Counted from the stretch's first letter, positions 9,584-20,252 are shown. The stretch is DNA of 64,000 nucleotides from Bradyrhizobium sp. CCBAU 53340 (GCF_015291645.1 NZ_CP030055.1:7586501-7650500); one strand, 5' to 3'. The notes: generated by a model not told the origin, from the letters alone. A program made the numbers and translations.

Positions 9584-11560
9584 CTACCCCGCCCCGATCT
9601 CTGCCACGATCCTGCCCGTCGTCACCTGCTCGCCCTCGACGACGTCGATCGCGGCAACCACGCCGTCGATCCCGGCCTTGTGGACGTGCTCCATCTTCAT
9701 CGCTTCCAGCGTCAGCACCGGCTGGCCTGATGTGACGCGGTCGCCCGGCTTGACCAGGACGGTCACGACGCGGCCGTTCATGGCGGCGCGGACCTTGCCG
9801 TCGCCGCCGTTGACTACAGCAGCCTTCGGCGCAGCGAGCGTGAGATCTGTGACCGCGAGCGGGATGCCGCGGTGCTGAACGTACAGCCGATCGCTGTCCC
9901 GCAGGAATTTTGCGCTGTCCATCACGCTGTCGTGGCGGAAGCGGATGGCGTCCATATCGAGCTGGTCGATCTCGAATTTGTCGCGGCGGCCGTTGGTGGC
10001 GGCAGTGTAACTGCCGTCGCGCTCGCGGGTGAGCTCGAGCTCAAGCGTGCGGCCGGCAATCTCGATCTTCGCAGGTCGCGGGAACGTCGCCGCCAGACTC
10101 CGGCCGATCCGCCATGTCGGCGCGCGCGGATTGGTGACGTAGAGCAATAGGCCCGCGAGTGCCGCGTCGAATGCGGCATTGGCCGAGGGCGCCAGCAGTT
10201 CGTCGCGATGCGCACCGATGAAGGCCGTCGTCGCCTCGCCTTTGGCAAAGGTAGGATGACGCAGGCACGACATCAGGAACGCCTGGTTGGTGGTTACACC
10301 AAGCGCAGTCAGTTGCTCCAGTCCGACGATCAACCGCCCCCTCGCCTCTTCGCGCGTGGCACCATGGCTGATCAGCTTGGCGATCATGGAATCGTAGAAC
10401 GGCGCGATCTCCACGCCCGATTGCAGCGCGTGCTCGACGCGAATGCCTTCAGGCACCTGCCAGCGCGCCATGCGGCCGGACTGCGGCATGAAGTCCTGCG
10501 CGGCGTCTTCCGAGCACAGCCGCACCTCGATTGCGTGGCCGGAAAATTTGATGTCCTGCTGCTTCACCGGCAGTGGCTCGCCACGCGCGACCCGCAGCTG
10601 CAGTTCGACAAGGTCGAGACCGGTGATCGCCTCGGTCACGGGATGCTCGACCTGGAGACGCGTATTCATCTCCATGAAGTAGAATTCGCCGCCGGCATCG
10701 AGCAGGAATTCCAGCGTGCCGGCGCCCTCATAGCGTAGCGCCTTCACGGCTGATACCGCGACCTCGCCCATCTTCGCGCGCAGCTCCGGCGTCACCGCAG
10801 GCGAAGGCGCCTCCTCGACCAGCTTCTGATGCCGCCGCTGCACCGAGCAATCGCGCTCGCCGAGATGGATGGCGTTGCCATGGCTGTCGCCGAACACCTG
10901 GATCTCGATGTGACGCGGATTCTGGATGGCGCGTTCGAGAATGACGGTGGGATCGCCGAATGCGGCCTTGGCCTCCGACCGCGCGCTGCGGAGCGCATCG
11001 GGAAACGATGCCGCGTCGGCGACGAGCCGCATGCCGCGTCCACCGCCACCGGCGACTGCCTTGATCATCACGGGGAAGCCGATCTTCCCGGCCTCCGCGA
11101 GCATGACCTCGTCGCTTTGGTCGGCGCCCTGATAGCCGGGCACGATAGGCACGCCGGCCTTCTTCATGATCTCCTTGGCGCCGGCCTTGTTGCCCATCGC
11201 CTCGATCGCCTGCGGCGATGGGCCGATGAAGACGAGACCGGCATCCTTGCAGCCTCTCGCAAACTCCTCGTTCTCGGCGAGGAAGCCGTAGCCGGGATGC
11301 ACGGCATCCGCGCCGCTCGCCTTGGCGGCTGCAATGATCGCGGGGATGTTGAGATAGGATTGCGCCGGCAAGGCCTCGCCGATCCGCACGGCTTGATCGG
11401 CCTGCTTGACATGAAGCGCATCGCGATCCGCATCCGAATAGACCGCGACAACGCCCAAGCCCAGCCGCCGCGCGCTGCGCATCACGCGTAGTGCGATCTC
11501 ACCGCGATTGGCGATCAAGACCCTGAAGAACGGCCTGTGCTGCGCTGATCCGTTCCTCAT
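9584..11560 (-). CDS. Biotin-dependent acyl-CoA carboxylase, alpha subunit (biotin carboxylase + biotin carrier)
   Basis: This 658-residue subunit carboxylates its own biotin with ATP and bicarbonate. The N-terminus (VLIANRGEIALRVMRSARRLG) starts the biotin carboxylase domain, followed by the ATP-grasp region (GGGGRGMR, EMNTRLQVEHPVTE). The carrier domain closes the protein with EAMKMEH, whose lysine (about residue 622) takes biotin. The ATG overlaps the stop of the beta subunit by ATGA. Architecture fits 3-methylcrotonyl-CoA, geranyl-CoA or propionyl-CoA carboxylases; the partner suggests the first two. Confidence 0.88.
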   Translation of the reverse strand: MRNGSAQHRPFFRVLIANRGEIALRVMRSARRLGLGVVAVYSDADRDALHVKQADQAVRIGEALPAQSYLNIPAIIAAAKASGADAVHPGYGFLAENEEFARGCKDAGLVFIGPSPQAIEAMGNKAGAKEIMKKAGVPIVPGYQGADQSDEVMLAEAGKIGFPVMIKAVAGGGGRGMRLVADAASFPDALRSARSEAKAAFGDPTVILERAIQNPRHIEIQVFGDSHGNAIHLGERDCSVQRRHQKLVEEAPSPAVTPELRAKMGEVAVSAVKALRYEGAGTLEFLLDAGGEFYFMEMNTRLQVEHPVTEAITGLDLVELQLRVARGEPLPVKQQDIKFSGHAIEVRLCSEDAAQDFMPQSGRMARWQVPEGIRVEHALQSGVEIAPFYDSMIAKLISHGATREEARGRLIVGLEQLTALGVTTNQAFLMSCLRHPTFAKGEATTAFIGAHRDELLAPSANAAFDAALAGLLLYVTNPRAPTWRIGRSLAATFPRPAKIEIAGRTLELELTRERDGSYTAATNGRRDKFEIDQLDMDAIRFRHDSVMDSAKFLRDSDRLYVQHRGIPLAVTDLTLAAPKAAVVNGGDGKVRAAMNGRVVTVLVKPGDRVTSGQPVLTLEAMKMEHVHKAGIDGVVAAIDVVEGEQVTTGRIVAEIGAG

Positions 11561-13173
11561 GGGCGGGCCACCGAGAACTGCATGCGCTGGGGTGTGCGTG
11601 CATCGCCCTCGCGGCAGATCGCAAGCACTTCGGACAAGACCGCGCGGGTGTCGCGCGGATCGATCACGCCGTCGTCGAGCACGCGGGCGCTGGTTGCGAA
11701 CACGTCCATCTGGCCGTCGAACACTCCGACGATCTGCGCTTTCATGGCCTCCAGCTTGTCCTTCTCGATCGGCTTGCCGCGGCGCGCGGCAGCGGCTTCG
11801 GTGACGATCGCCATGGTCTCGGCGGCCTGCTCGCCGCCCATCACGGCCGTCTTGGCGTTCGGCCAGGAGAAGCAGAAGCGCGGATGGAAGCCGCGGCCGC
11901 ACATGCCGTAATTGCCGGCACCGAACGAGGCGCCGCAATAGATCGTGATCTGCGGCACGGTTGCTGACGTCACCGCCTGGATCATCTTGGAGCCGTGCTT
12001 GATCATGCCGGCTTCTTCGTAAGATTTGCCGACCATGTAGCCGGTGGTGTTGTTGAGGTAGAGGATCGGCGTGCGGGTCTGGCAGCAGGCCTGGATGAAA
12101 TGCGTCGCCTTGTTGGCGCCGGCAGGATCGAGCGGACCATTGTTGGTGATGATGCCAATGGCCTGGCCCTCGATGCGGGCATGGCCGCAAACGGTGGCCG
12201 GACCGTAATTCGGCGCCATCTCGGTGAAATCGGAATCGTCGATGATGCGCGCGATCACCTGCTTCATATCGACGGTGCGCTTGTGGTCCATCGGCATGAT
12301 GCCGAGCAGCTCGTCCTGATCGTAGCGTGGCGGCTTGAACTCCGGCGCCGCCCGGCCCGGTCTCTCCCACTGCAGCGCCGCCATAATCTCGCGCGCGATC
12401 CGCAGCGCGTCGCGGTCGTCCTCGGCGAGATAGTCGCCGAGGCCGGAGATTTCGGTGTGCATCTCGGCCCCGCCGAGCTCCTCCTCGGTCGCGATCTCAC
12501 CGGTCGCGGCCTTCAGCAGCGGCGGCCCTGCGAGGAACGCGCGGGTGCGGCCGCGGACCATGACGATGTAGTCGGACAGACCGGTCTGGTAGGCGCCGCC
12601 TGCGGTCGAAGAACCATGCGTGACGGTGACGACCGGCAGACCCGCCGCAGAGAGGCGCGCCAGATTGCGAAAGATGTTGCCGCCGCGGACAAAATCCTCG
12701 ACGCGGTAACGCAGCAGATTGGCGCCCGCGCTTTCGACCAGTTGCACGTAAGGCAGCTTGTTCTCCAGCGCCAGCTCCTGCACCCGCAACGTCTTGTCGA
12801 GGCCGAAAGGCTGCAGCGCGCCGGCATCGATGCCGGAATCACTGGCGCTGACCATGCAGCGGATGCCCGAGACGAAGCCGATGCCGGCGATGACGCCGCC
12901 GCCGGGCACGCTCTTGTCCGCATCCGGCACGTCGAACATGTAGCCGGCGAGCGTCGACAGCTCGATGAAGGGCGCGCCGGGATCGAGCACCAGCGCGACG
13001 CGCTCGCGCGGCAGCAGCTGGCCGCGCTTGTGGAAGCGATCCTTTGCAGCGGCGGATGCGGCGCGCGTGCGTTCTTCCAGCGCACGCATGCGATCGATCA
13101 GGCCGAGCATGCCTTTGCGGTTGGCGTGGTAGGCAGCGCTGCCGGGGGAGACGGTGTTTTCGAGAATGGACAT
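11557..13173 (-). CDS. Acyl-CoA carboxylase, beta (carboxyltransferase) subunit, MCC/GCC type
   Basis: This 538-residue subunit transfers CO2 from carboxybiotin to an acyl-CoA. Typical landmarks are GKL-like QLLPRERVALVLDPG, the oxyanion loop HGSSTAGGAYQ and the second-half glycine motif ASFGAGNYGM. The length and these features resemble methylcrotonyl- and geranyl-CoA carboxylases (MccB, AtuC) more than propionyl-CoA carboxylase. The start at 13173 matches the family N-terminus; an upstream in-frame extension would read into a repeat. It is the first of the coupled pair with the alpha subunit. Confidence 0.85.
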   Translation of the reverse strand: MSILENTVSPGSAAYHANRKGMLGLIDRMRALEERTRAASAAAKDRFHKRGQLLPRERVALVLDPGAPFIELSTLAGYMFDVPDADKSVPGGGVIAGIGFVSGIRCMVSASDSGIDAGALQPFGLDKTLRVQELALENKLPYVQLVESAGANLLRYRVEDFVRGGNIFRNLARLSAAGLPVVTVTHGSSTAGGAYQTGLSDYIVMVRGRTRAFLAGPPLLKAATGEIATEEELGGAEMHTEISGLGDYLAEDDRDALRIAREIMAALQWERPGRAAPEFKPPRYDQDELLGIMPMDHKRTVDMKQVIARIIDDSDFTEMAPNYGPATVCGHARIEGQAIGIITNNGPLDPAGANKATHFIQACCQTRTPILYLNNTTGYMVGKSYEEAGMIKHGSKMIQAVTSATVPQITIYCGASFGAGNYGMCGRGFHPRFCFSWPNAKTAVMGGEQAAETMAIVTEAAAARRGKPIEKDKLEAMKAQIVGVFDGQMDVFATSARVLDDGVIDPRDTRAVLSEVLAICREGDARTPQRMQFSVARP

Positions 13174-13187
13174 AATTCTATCCTGCT

Positions 13188-13273
13188 CGTCATTGCGAAG
13201 AGCGAAGCGACGAAACAATCCAGACTGCCTCAGCGGAAGGATTCTGGATTGCTTCGCTGCGCTCGCAATGACG
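13188..13273. repeat. Interspersed palindrome, 'CGTCATTGCGA' family, copy 1
   Basis: The left arm starts CGTCATTGCGAAGAGCGAAG and the right arm ends GCTTCGCTGCGCTCGCAATG plus ACG, so the element folds into one long hairpin. Other copies lie at 32419-32498, 42649-42727 and 52041-52156, with a minimal copy at 24937-24956. It separates the BKACE gene from the carboxylase genes. Confidence 0.85.
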
Positions 13274-13287
13274 GGTGAGGCGACAGC

Positions 13288-14154
13288 TCAGCGATTCGTC
13301 CCAAAGATCTTCCGCGCCTCGGCGGGGCTGGCGATCTCGCGGCCCGCACGTCTTGCGCAGGCAGCGATGGCCTCGATCAGCTGGCCGTTCGACGTCACCT
13401 TCTTGCCGTCGGCGAGATAGAAAGCGTCCTCGAGGCCCGTGCGCAGGTGGCCGCCGAGCTCGGCGCAGCGCTGGTGCAGCGGCCAGATCTCTTCGCGGCC
13501 GATGGCCGTGACCTGCCAATGCGCCTCGGGGCGCTTCAGCTTGAGCAGGATCGGCAGCAGCTCCGGATCCGAGGGCATGCCAGAGGCGACGCCCATCACG
13601 AAGTTGTATTCGAGCGGGCCCTTATACATGCCGACCTGGTGGTACATGCCGACACAACGCACGATGCCGACGTCGAAGCATTCGAACTCTGGAATGGTAC
13701 CGACCGCATTCATGACGTCGAGATAGTCCTTCACCTTCTCGACGGCGTTGTCGAACATCATCGGCGGCCAGGCCCAGGTGTTGTCGGCCTTCACCTTGAG
13801 ATAATTCAGCGAGCCGGCGTTGCAGGCGGCGATCTCGGGCCTGGTCTCGCGGATGCAGTCGAGCGCGCCGGAATAGTTCGGCCCTGAGACGCCTGAGGTA
13901 TGGTTGATGATGACGCCGGGGCAGGCTTCGCGGATCGCCTGCTGGATTTCCTTGCTGACGCTGACCTCCCAGGACGGCAGATGGCCCTTGCCCGGCGCCT
14001 GCTGGCGCAGATGGATATGCATGATGGACGCGCCCGCGTCGAACGCAGCCTTGGCCTCGCGCGCCATCTGCTCCGGCGTGACAGGGACGTTGTGCTGCTT
14101 CGGGTCGGTGAGCACGCCATTCAGCGCGCAGGTGATGACGGCCTTGTCGCTCAT
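13288..14154 (-). CDS. Beta-keto acid cleavage enzyme (BKACE, DUF849 family)
   Basis: This TIM-barrel zinc enzyme of 288 residues condenses a beta-keto acid with acetyl-CoA to give acetoacetate and a new acyl-CoA. It starts with VITCALNGVLTDPKQHNVPV and has the metal-binding MHIHLR with the two histidines, NHTSG, and a long region ending RTGLEDAFYLADG. All three are family features. I chose the ATG at 14154 because the family begins with 'KAVITCALNG'. It may provide the cleavage step for the acyl-CoA block; its substrate cannot be read from sequence. Confidence 0.85.
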   Translation of the reverse strand: MSDKAVITCALNGVLTDPKQHNVPVTPEQMAREAKAAFDAGASIMHIHLRQQAPGKGHLPSWEVSVSKEIQQAIREACPGVIINHTSGVSGPNYSGALDCIRETRPEIAACNAGSLNYLKVKADNTWAWPPMMFDNAVEKVKDYLDVMNAVGTIPEFECFDVGIVRCVGMYHQVGMYKGPLEYNFVMGVASGMPSDPELLPILLKLKRPEAHWQVTAIGREEIWPLHQRCAELGGHLRTGLEDAFYLADGKKVTSNGQLIEAIAACARRAGREIASPAEARKIFGTNR

Positions 14155-14252
14155 GCCACAGATGTCTCGCAACGCTAGGAATTCAACGCTTGCGATCATG
14201 TGATGCGGGGCATGCGGCTTCTTGCGCGGAGAAGCTGCCTACAGACGAGCTA

Positions 14253-14346
14253 TCGTAGGGTGGGCAAAGCGAAGCGTGCCCACCATCTTTGCCCGTTGCA
14301 GAAAGGTGGTGGGCACGGCGCAAGAGCGCCTTTGCCCACCCTACGA
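14253..14346. repeat. Interspersed palindrome, 'GGGTGGGCAAAGCG' family, copy 2
   Basis: The arms TCGTAGGGTGGGCAAAGCG and CGCCTTTGCCCACCCTACGA are inverted, and a second GTGGGCACGGCGC unit lies inside. It lies just after the stop of the AraC-type gene and may terminate it. It shares both arms with the copies near 9.5 and 42.8 kb. Confidence 0.85.
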
Positions 14347-14353
14347 AAGCTGC

Positions 14354-15154
14354 CTAGCTCGCCTCCGCGAGCCGCACGGTCTCGCTGCTGCGATAGATCG
14401 CAAGATCCCGCGAACCGACGAAGATCGCGCGCGGCTTGAGGCCATAGAAGCGGCGGATCGAGTGGCTGAAATGGGTGCTATCGGGATAGCCGATGTCCTG
14501 CGCGAGATGGGCGAGATTGAGGTCCTGGTTGGCGAAATGCAGCAGGTGGCGTGCGCGCTTCCAGGCGCGGAAGGAGCGGAACGAAATGCCGGTCTCTTCC
14601 TTGAACAGATGCAGGAAGCGCGAGGCGGAGAGGCCCGCTTCGGCCGCGCAGGTATCCGCCGTCACCGGCTCGCCGGAAAAACGCTCGATGCGGGCGACCG
14701 CGCGCGTGACGCGCGGATCGAGCACGCGGCGCGGCAGCGCCTCGCCAAAGCACATCTCGTCGAATTCGGCAGTGGTGATATCGCCATAGCGGCGCTGTCG
14801 TAGCAGCGCATAGGCCGTGAGGATCTTGCGGGCGTAGGCGGCCCGGTCAGGCCCCATCAGCCGCTGGGCCAGATCTTCCAGCACACCGTCCGGCATGCTT
14901 TCGGGCTCGAGCGTGACGCTGATTGCGGTGCGGTAGTCGCTGGCGATGGAATGCCGCTGGTTCGGCAGGGTGACGAACAACTCGGCAGAGGCGAGAACGT
15001 CGTCGATGGTCAGATGCAGGCTGCCCTTCACCGCGACATAGACGTGACAGCAACCTGGGGTCCGCTTGCGGGGCCTGCCGAGCAAACCGGCATAGAAGAC
15101 CCGCTCCGGCGTGATCAGCATCAAATGGTCGGATTCGCGACCTTTGTCTTCCAT
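14354..15154 (-). CDS. AraC-family transcriptional regulator
   Basis: The 266-residue protein has an N-terminal cupin-like sensory half and a C-terminal AraC double helix-turn-helix (about residues 165-262): AGLSASRFLHLFKEETGISF and GYPDSTHFSHSIRRFYGLKP. The ATG at 15154 has GGAGGATACCCA immediately upstream. It is leftward, like the GST and acyl-CoA dehydrogenase genes before it and the BKACE and carboxylase genes after it, so it is a plausible regulator of that block. Its ligand is unknown. Confidence 0.85.
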   Translation of the reverse strand: MEDKGRESDHLMLITPERVFYAGLLGRPRKRTPGCCHVYVAVKGSLHLTIDDVLASAELFVTLPNQRHSIASDYRTAISVTLEPESMPDGVLEDLAQRLMGPDRAAYARKILTAYALLRQRRYGDITTAEFDEMCFGEALPRRVLDPRVTRAVARIERFSGEPVTADTCAAEAGLSASRFLHLFKEETGISFRSFRAWKRARHLLHFANQDLNLAHLAQDIGYPDSTHFSHSIRRFYGLKPRAIFVGSRDLAIYRSSETVRLAEAS

Positions 15155-15330
15155 TGGGTATCCTCCTCGCGCGGCTCTTCGGCCGCTGCGGACGGAGCTC
15201 ACCTTAGCGGAAATTTGGGCGCTGTCACGACGGGATAGCGCTGTCACGAGGCGCAAAAGATTACCATTCCGGGACGACAATCAGTCGCGCCGGAACCGTA
15301 ATGAGACCTCAGTCCCATCCTGCGGAATGT

Positions 15331-15983
15331 TTACGCCCTCACACGCGGCGCAACATTCTGTTCAACGCCGGCCTTCTGCTCCGCAGCAACCGCACGCTTG
15401 AAGCCGTCACGTTGCTGCAGGCGCGCCCAATAGGCTGCGACATTCGGGCCGAAATCCTTGGCGAGACCGATACTGCCGGCCAGGCGGAGCGCGTAACCGA
15501 TGACAATGTCAGCGGCGGTGAAGCGATCGGCGCACAAGGTTTCCGCATTCGCTGTCGCGGCCTCGACGGCCCGCAGGCGCCCCAAGAACCATTTGGCATA
15601 GTCGGTGGCGACCTGCGGATTGCGACGCTCCTCCGGCTCGAGCTGGGTGTAGCGGAGCACCAGCGTTTGCGGGAAGGTTAACGTCGCGTCGCTGAAATAC
15701 ATCCAGTTCAGGAAGGCGCCATAGGCTGGATCCTCGGGACCGACCATCAGCGGCGTCGGTCCGTATTTGACCCCGAGATAGTGGCAGATGCCTGACGACT
15801 CCGTCATCCTGGTCTCGCCGTCGACCATGAAGGGAATCGTGCCGAGCGGATTGAGCGCGAGATACTCCTTGGCGAAGACGCGCGGCGGGAATGGCAGCAT
15901 CTTCAGCTCATAGGGGAGCCCCATCTCCTCCAGCATCCAGAGCGGACGGAACGAGCGCGCGGCGTCGCAATGATAGAGCGTGA

Positions 15984-15987
<4 letters not shown>
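15331..15987 (-). CDS. Glutathione S-transferase family protein
   Basis: This 218-residue protein has the thioredoxin-fold N-terminal domain (ITLYHCDAARSFRPLWMLEE, NPLGTIPFMVD, TESSGICHYL) that holds glutathione, and an all-helical C-terminal domain (CADRFTAADIVIGYALRLA). Its ATG overlaps the stop of the upstream acyl-CoA dehydrogenase by ATGA, so the two are translationally coupled. That coupling hints that it handles a CoA-pathway intermediate such as an enoyl compound, which is inference. The reaction is undefined. Confidence 0.85.
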
Positions 15988-17150
<1,163 letters not shown>

Positions 17151-17166
17151 TGTCTCTCTCAACCCA

Positions 17167-17270
17167 GTCATTCCGGGATGGCCCGCAGGGCCAGGCCCGG
17201 AATCCATAACCCCGGCTTGTGGTTATGGATTCCGGGCTCGCTCCGCCTCGCTCGCGCCCGGAATCACGCG
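17167..17270. repeat. Compound palindrome (CCGGGA family) between the two acyl-CoA dehydrogenase genes
   Basis: The segment GTCATTCCGGGATGGCCC and the later CGCGCCCGGAAT are inverted. The internal 'GGAATCCATAACCCC' is mirrored by 'GGTTATGGATTCC'. It separates two otherwise adjacent dehydrogenase genes and may insert a partial transcriptional stop or a stabilising hairpin. It contains no gene. Confidence 0.75.
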
Positions 17271-17282
17271 AGGAGAGAGCCG

Positions 17283-18419
17283 TCACAACCCCATCTGCCG
17301 CGACGCCAGATCTTTCATGATCTCCTCGGTACCGCCGCCGATGGCGTTGACCTTGACCTCGCGGTAGATCCGCTCGGCCTTGATGCCGCGCATGAAGCCG
17401 GCGCCGCCAAAGATCTGCACCGCCTCCGAGGCGCAGAACGCCATGGTCTGGGTCGCCTGGTTCTTCATCATGCAGATTTCGGCGACCGGGCTCTCGCCCT
17501 GCCCCAGCCGCCAGGCCAGCATTTCCAGCATCGCCTGCGAGGCGGCGACCTTCTGCGCCATGTCGACGATCTTGTGCCTGATGACCTGGTGCTGGGCGAG
17601 CGGCTTGCCGAAGGTCTTGCGCTCCTTTGCGTAAGCGATCGCTTCATCGAGACAGACGCGCGCGAACGCCGTGCAGCCCGCCGCCATGCCCATCCGCTCG
17701 CTGTTGAAATTCTGCATGATGATCTTGAAGCCGTGACCTTCCTCGCCGATCAGGTTCTCGGCCGGGACGCGGCAGTCATCGAAATGCAGCGTCGCGGTGT
17801 CGGAAGCCCACCAGCCCATCTTCTTCAGCTTGGTGCGTGACAGGCCCGGTGTGTCGCCCTCGATCAGCAGCAGGCTGACACCGCCTGCGCCTTCGCCACC
17901 GGTACGCACTGCAACGGTCAGATAATCGGCGCGCATCCCTGATGTGATGAAGGTCTTCTCGCCGCTCACGACGTAGTGATCGCCGTCGCGCCGGGCCCTT
18001 GTGCGGAGGTTCGCGACATCAGATCCACCGCCCGGCTCGGTGATGGCAAGCGCGGAAATCTTCTCGCCTGCCAGCACCTGCGGCAGCACGCGCACCTTGA
18101 CCTCCGGCCGCGCGGCGCGTGCGATCGGCGGCGAGCCGATGGTGTGGCTCATCAAACTGGCGCTGACGCCGCCGGCGCCGGCCCGCGCCAGTTCCTGGCT
18201 CGCCACGATCTTCATGAACTGGTCGGCGGCGATCCCGCCATATTCCTCGGGGAATCCGAGCCCCAGCAGCCCGATCTCGGCCGCCTTGCGATAGAGCGCG
18301 CGGGGAAATTCGCCGGCCTCGTCCCATTCATGGGCGAACGGGGTAATCTCCTTGTCGACGAAGCGGCGCATGACGTCGCGGAAGGTGTCATGCTCGGCGG
18401 TATAAAACGGGCTCTTCAT
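17283..18419 (-). CDS. Acyl-CoA dehydrogenase (2 of the catabolic block)
   Basis: This 378-residue dehydrogenase has the full fold: LGFPEEYGG, ITEPGGGSDVANLRTRARRDG, the helix FNSERMGMAAGCTAFAR, ERKTFGKPL, and QIFGGAGFMRG near the C-terminus. As in its neighbour, the usual glutamate loop is replaced (IGGGTEEIM), and SERM provides a candidate base. This combination recalls citronellyl-CoA and related branched-chain dehydrogenases. The ATG at 18419 fits the family. It heads the leftward block and diverges from an acyl-CoA ligase gene. Confidence 0.9.
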   Translation of the reverse strand: MKSPFYTAEHDTFRDVMRRFVDKEITPFAHEWDEAGEFPRALYRKAAEIGLLGLGFPEEYGGIAADQFMKIVASQELARAGAGGVSASLMSHTIGSPPIARAARPEVKVRVLPQVLAGEKISALAITEPGGGSDVANLRTRARRDGDHYVVSGEKTFITSGMRADYLTVAVRTGGEGAGGVSLLLIEGDTPGLSRTKLKKMGWWASDTATLHFDDCRVPAENLIGEEGHGFKIIMQNFNSERMGMAAGCTAFARVCLDEAIAYAKERKTFGKPLAQHQVIRHKIVDMAQKVAASQAMLEMLAWRLGQGESPVAEICMMKNQATQTMAFCASEAVQIFGGAGFMRGIKAERIYREVKVNAIGGGTEEIMKDLASRQMGL

Positions 18420-18607
18420 TGCATTCGCGCCTTCGACGCTCTCTTCTCGTTCCACCATGGCTGGAACATCGGCGGCTCACTTGCGCCGAGTGGCTGGTTT
18501 GCGAGCCGCTGTGATCTAGCAACTCAACGCAAGACGATTTTCGTCCCTCGCGGGCCAACTCCAAATCAAAAAAGACTGCTGCACAAACTCCGGCTGGCCT
18601 CCCAGGG

Positions 18608-18622
18608 CCATGCCGGGCATGG
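18608..18622. promoter_or_regulatory. 15-base palindrome CCATGCC-G-GGCATGG in the divergent promoter region
   Basis: A perfect 7-base inverted repeat lies 51 bases upstream of the ligase start, in the 253-base gap between the divergent acyl-CoA dehydrogenase and acyl-CoA ligase genes. A second short hairpin (GGCGG/CCGCC) lies nearer the ligase. The position suits an operator shared by the two divergent operons. The rest of the gap shows no gene. Confidence 0.35.
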
Positions 18623-18672
18623 TGCACAGCAATAAAAGTGCAGGCGGCACAAGACCGCCGAGGGAGGAATTG

Positions 18673-20223
18673 TTGGCCGTTCGCTATTACGACTGGATCG
18701 CCCATCACGCGCGTCGCGCGCCCGGCAAGGTCGCGGCCGTCGATCTCGCCGGCGAACGCCGCTTCACTTATGCGCAGCTTAACTCCCGCGTGTCGCGGCT
18801 CGCCTCCTTCCTCCGCCATACGCTGAAAGTCTCGCGCGGCGACCGCGTCGCGGTGCTGGCGCTGAACACCACCGATACGCTAGAGGTGCAGTTCGCCTGC
18901 GGACGGCTGGGTGCTGTCTTCGTCCCGCTGAACACGCGACTCACCGTTCCCGAGCTCCAGTTCATCACCGGCGACTGCGCGCCTGACGTGATGATCCATG
19001 ACGCTGATCTGGCCGAGACGGCGCTCACCGTGGCAAAACTCTGCAACGTGCCAACGAGTCTGCGGCTCGGCCCCGGCGAGACCTACGAGGCCGGCGTCGC
19101 TTCTGCAAAGCCGCTGGAGCATGCCGAAGAGGTCACGCTCGATGACATCTCGACCATCATGTACACGTCGGGCACGACGGGGCATCCGAAGGGCGCGACC
19201 ATCACCCATGGCATGACGTTCTGGAATTGCGTCAATCTCGGCGGCCCCGCCTGCATCGGGCCATCCTCGGTGCTGCTCACCGTGCTGCCGCTGTTTCATA
19301 CCGGCGGGCTGAATTGCTACACCAATCCGGTGCTGCATGCCGGCGGCACCGTGATGATCATGCGCGCCTTCGATCCCGGCACCGCGCTCGACCTGATCAA
19401 CGATCCCGCGCAGGGCATCAACGCGTTCTTCGGCGTGCCCGCAATCTACCAGTTCATGGCGCAGCATCCGGCCTTCGCGACCACGGACCTGAGCAGGCTC
19501 ATCGTTTGCGGTGTCGGCGGCGCACCGATGCCGGTGCCGCTCTTGAAGGTCTGGGAAGCGCGCGGCGTCGCGTTGCAGCAGGGCTACGGCATGACCGAGA
19601 CGTCACCGGCCGTGCTGGTGCTCGATCGCGAGGACGCGGCCCGCAAGGCCGGCTCTGCCGGCAAGCCGGTGCTGCACACGGAGGTGCGCATTGTCCGCCC
19701 CGACGGCAGCGATGCCGATGTCGGCGAACTCGGCGAACTCTGGGTCAAGGGGCCGAACATCACGCCGGGCTACTGGAACAGGCCGGAGGCCAACAAGACG
19801 TCCTTCACCGACGGCTGGCTGCATACGGGTGATGCGACGCGTGTCGATGAAGAAGGCTTCTTCTACATCGTCGATCGCTGGAAGGACATGTATATCTCCG
19901 GCGGCGAGAACGTCTATCCGGCCGAGGTCGAGAACGTCCTGCACCAGCTGACTGCCATCGCCGAAGCCGCGGTGATCGGCATTCCCGACCCGCAATGGGG
20001 CGAGGTTGGCCTTGCCATCATCGCGGTGAAGCCAGGCCAGCGGCTGACGGAGACCGACGTCTTCGCGCATTGCGCGGCCAATCTGGCGCGCTTCAAATGC
20101 CCGCGCCAGATCCGCTTCGTCGATGCGCTGCCGCGCAACGCCACCGGCAAGATCCACAAGCCTACCTTGCGCAAGGAATTCTCGGCAGCTTCCGAAGTCG
20201 ACAAGAAAGTCGCCAACGCCTGA
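18673..20223 (+). CDS. Long/medium-chain acyl-CoA synthetase (AMP-forming), TTG start
   Basis: This 516-residue ANL enzyme makes acyl-CoA from the free acid. It has the P-loop YTSGTTGHPKG, YGMTETSP, TGDATRVDEEGFFYIVDR and the C-terminal NATGKIHK lysine motif. TTG at 18673 is preceded by AGGGAGG (18661-18667), a far better site than exists for the upstream ATG at 18610. It diverges from the acyl-CoA dehydrogenase genes and is followed by a terminator. It is the likely activating step for the acid degraded by the leftward block. Confidence 0.88.
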   Translation: MAVRYYDWIAHHARRAPGKVAAVDLAGERRFTYAQLNSRVSRLASFLRHTLKVSRGDRVAVLALNTTDTLEVQFACGRLGAVFVPLNTRLTVPELQFITGDCAPDVMIHDADLAETALTVAKLCNVPTSLRLGPGETYEAGVASAKPLEHAEEVTLDDISTIMYTSGTTGHPKGATITHGMTFWNCVNLGGPACIGPSSVLLTVLPLFHTGGLNCYTNPVLHAGGTVMIMRAFDPGTALDLINDPAQGINAFFGVPAIYQFMAQHPAFATTDLSRLIVCGVGGAPMPVPLLKVWEARGVALQQGYGMTETSPAVLVLDREDAARKAGSAGKPVLHTEVRIVRPDGSDADVGELGELWVKGPNITPGYWNRPEANKTSFTDGWLHTGDATRVDEEGFFYIVDRWKDMYISGGENVYPAEVENVLHQLTAIAEAAVIGIPDPQWGEVGLAIIAVKPGQRLTETDVFAHCAANLARFKCPRQIRFVDALPRNATGKIHKPTLRKEFSAASEVDKKVANA

Positions 20224-20228
20224 TCAAG

Positions 20229-20252
20229 AGCGCCCTTTTACGGGCGCTTTTT
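20229..20252 (+). terminator. Rho-independent terminator after the acyl-CoA ligase
   Basis: A perfect 7-bp stem AGCGCCC/GGGCGCT with loop TTTTAC ends in a run of five T. It lies six bases after the ligase stop and ends that transcript, so the binding-protein gene that follows probably has its own promoter or depends on read-through. Confidence 0.9.

Noticed and set aside
9584..12370. A single 928-codon carboxylase alpha frame
   Set aside because: The first part reads antisense-like sequence over the beta subunit. The real start is the ATG at 11560, coupled by ATGA to the beta stop.
11995..13278. Plus-strand open frame of 427 codons
   Set aside because: It is antisense to the carboxyltransferase gene, with no domain and no ribosome-binding site.
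18610..18672. ATG at 18610 as start of the acyl-CoA ligase
   Set aside because: It has no ribosome-binding site and overlaps a palindrome; TTG at 18673 has AGGGAGG and gives the usual N-terminus.
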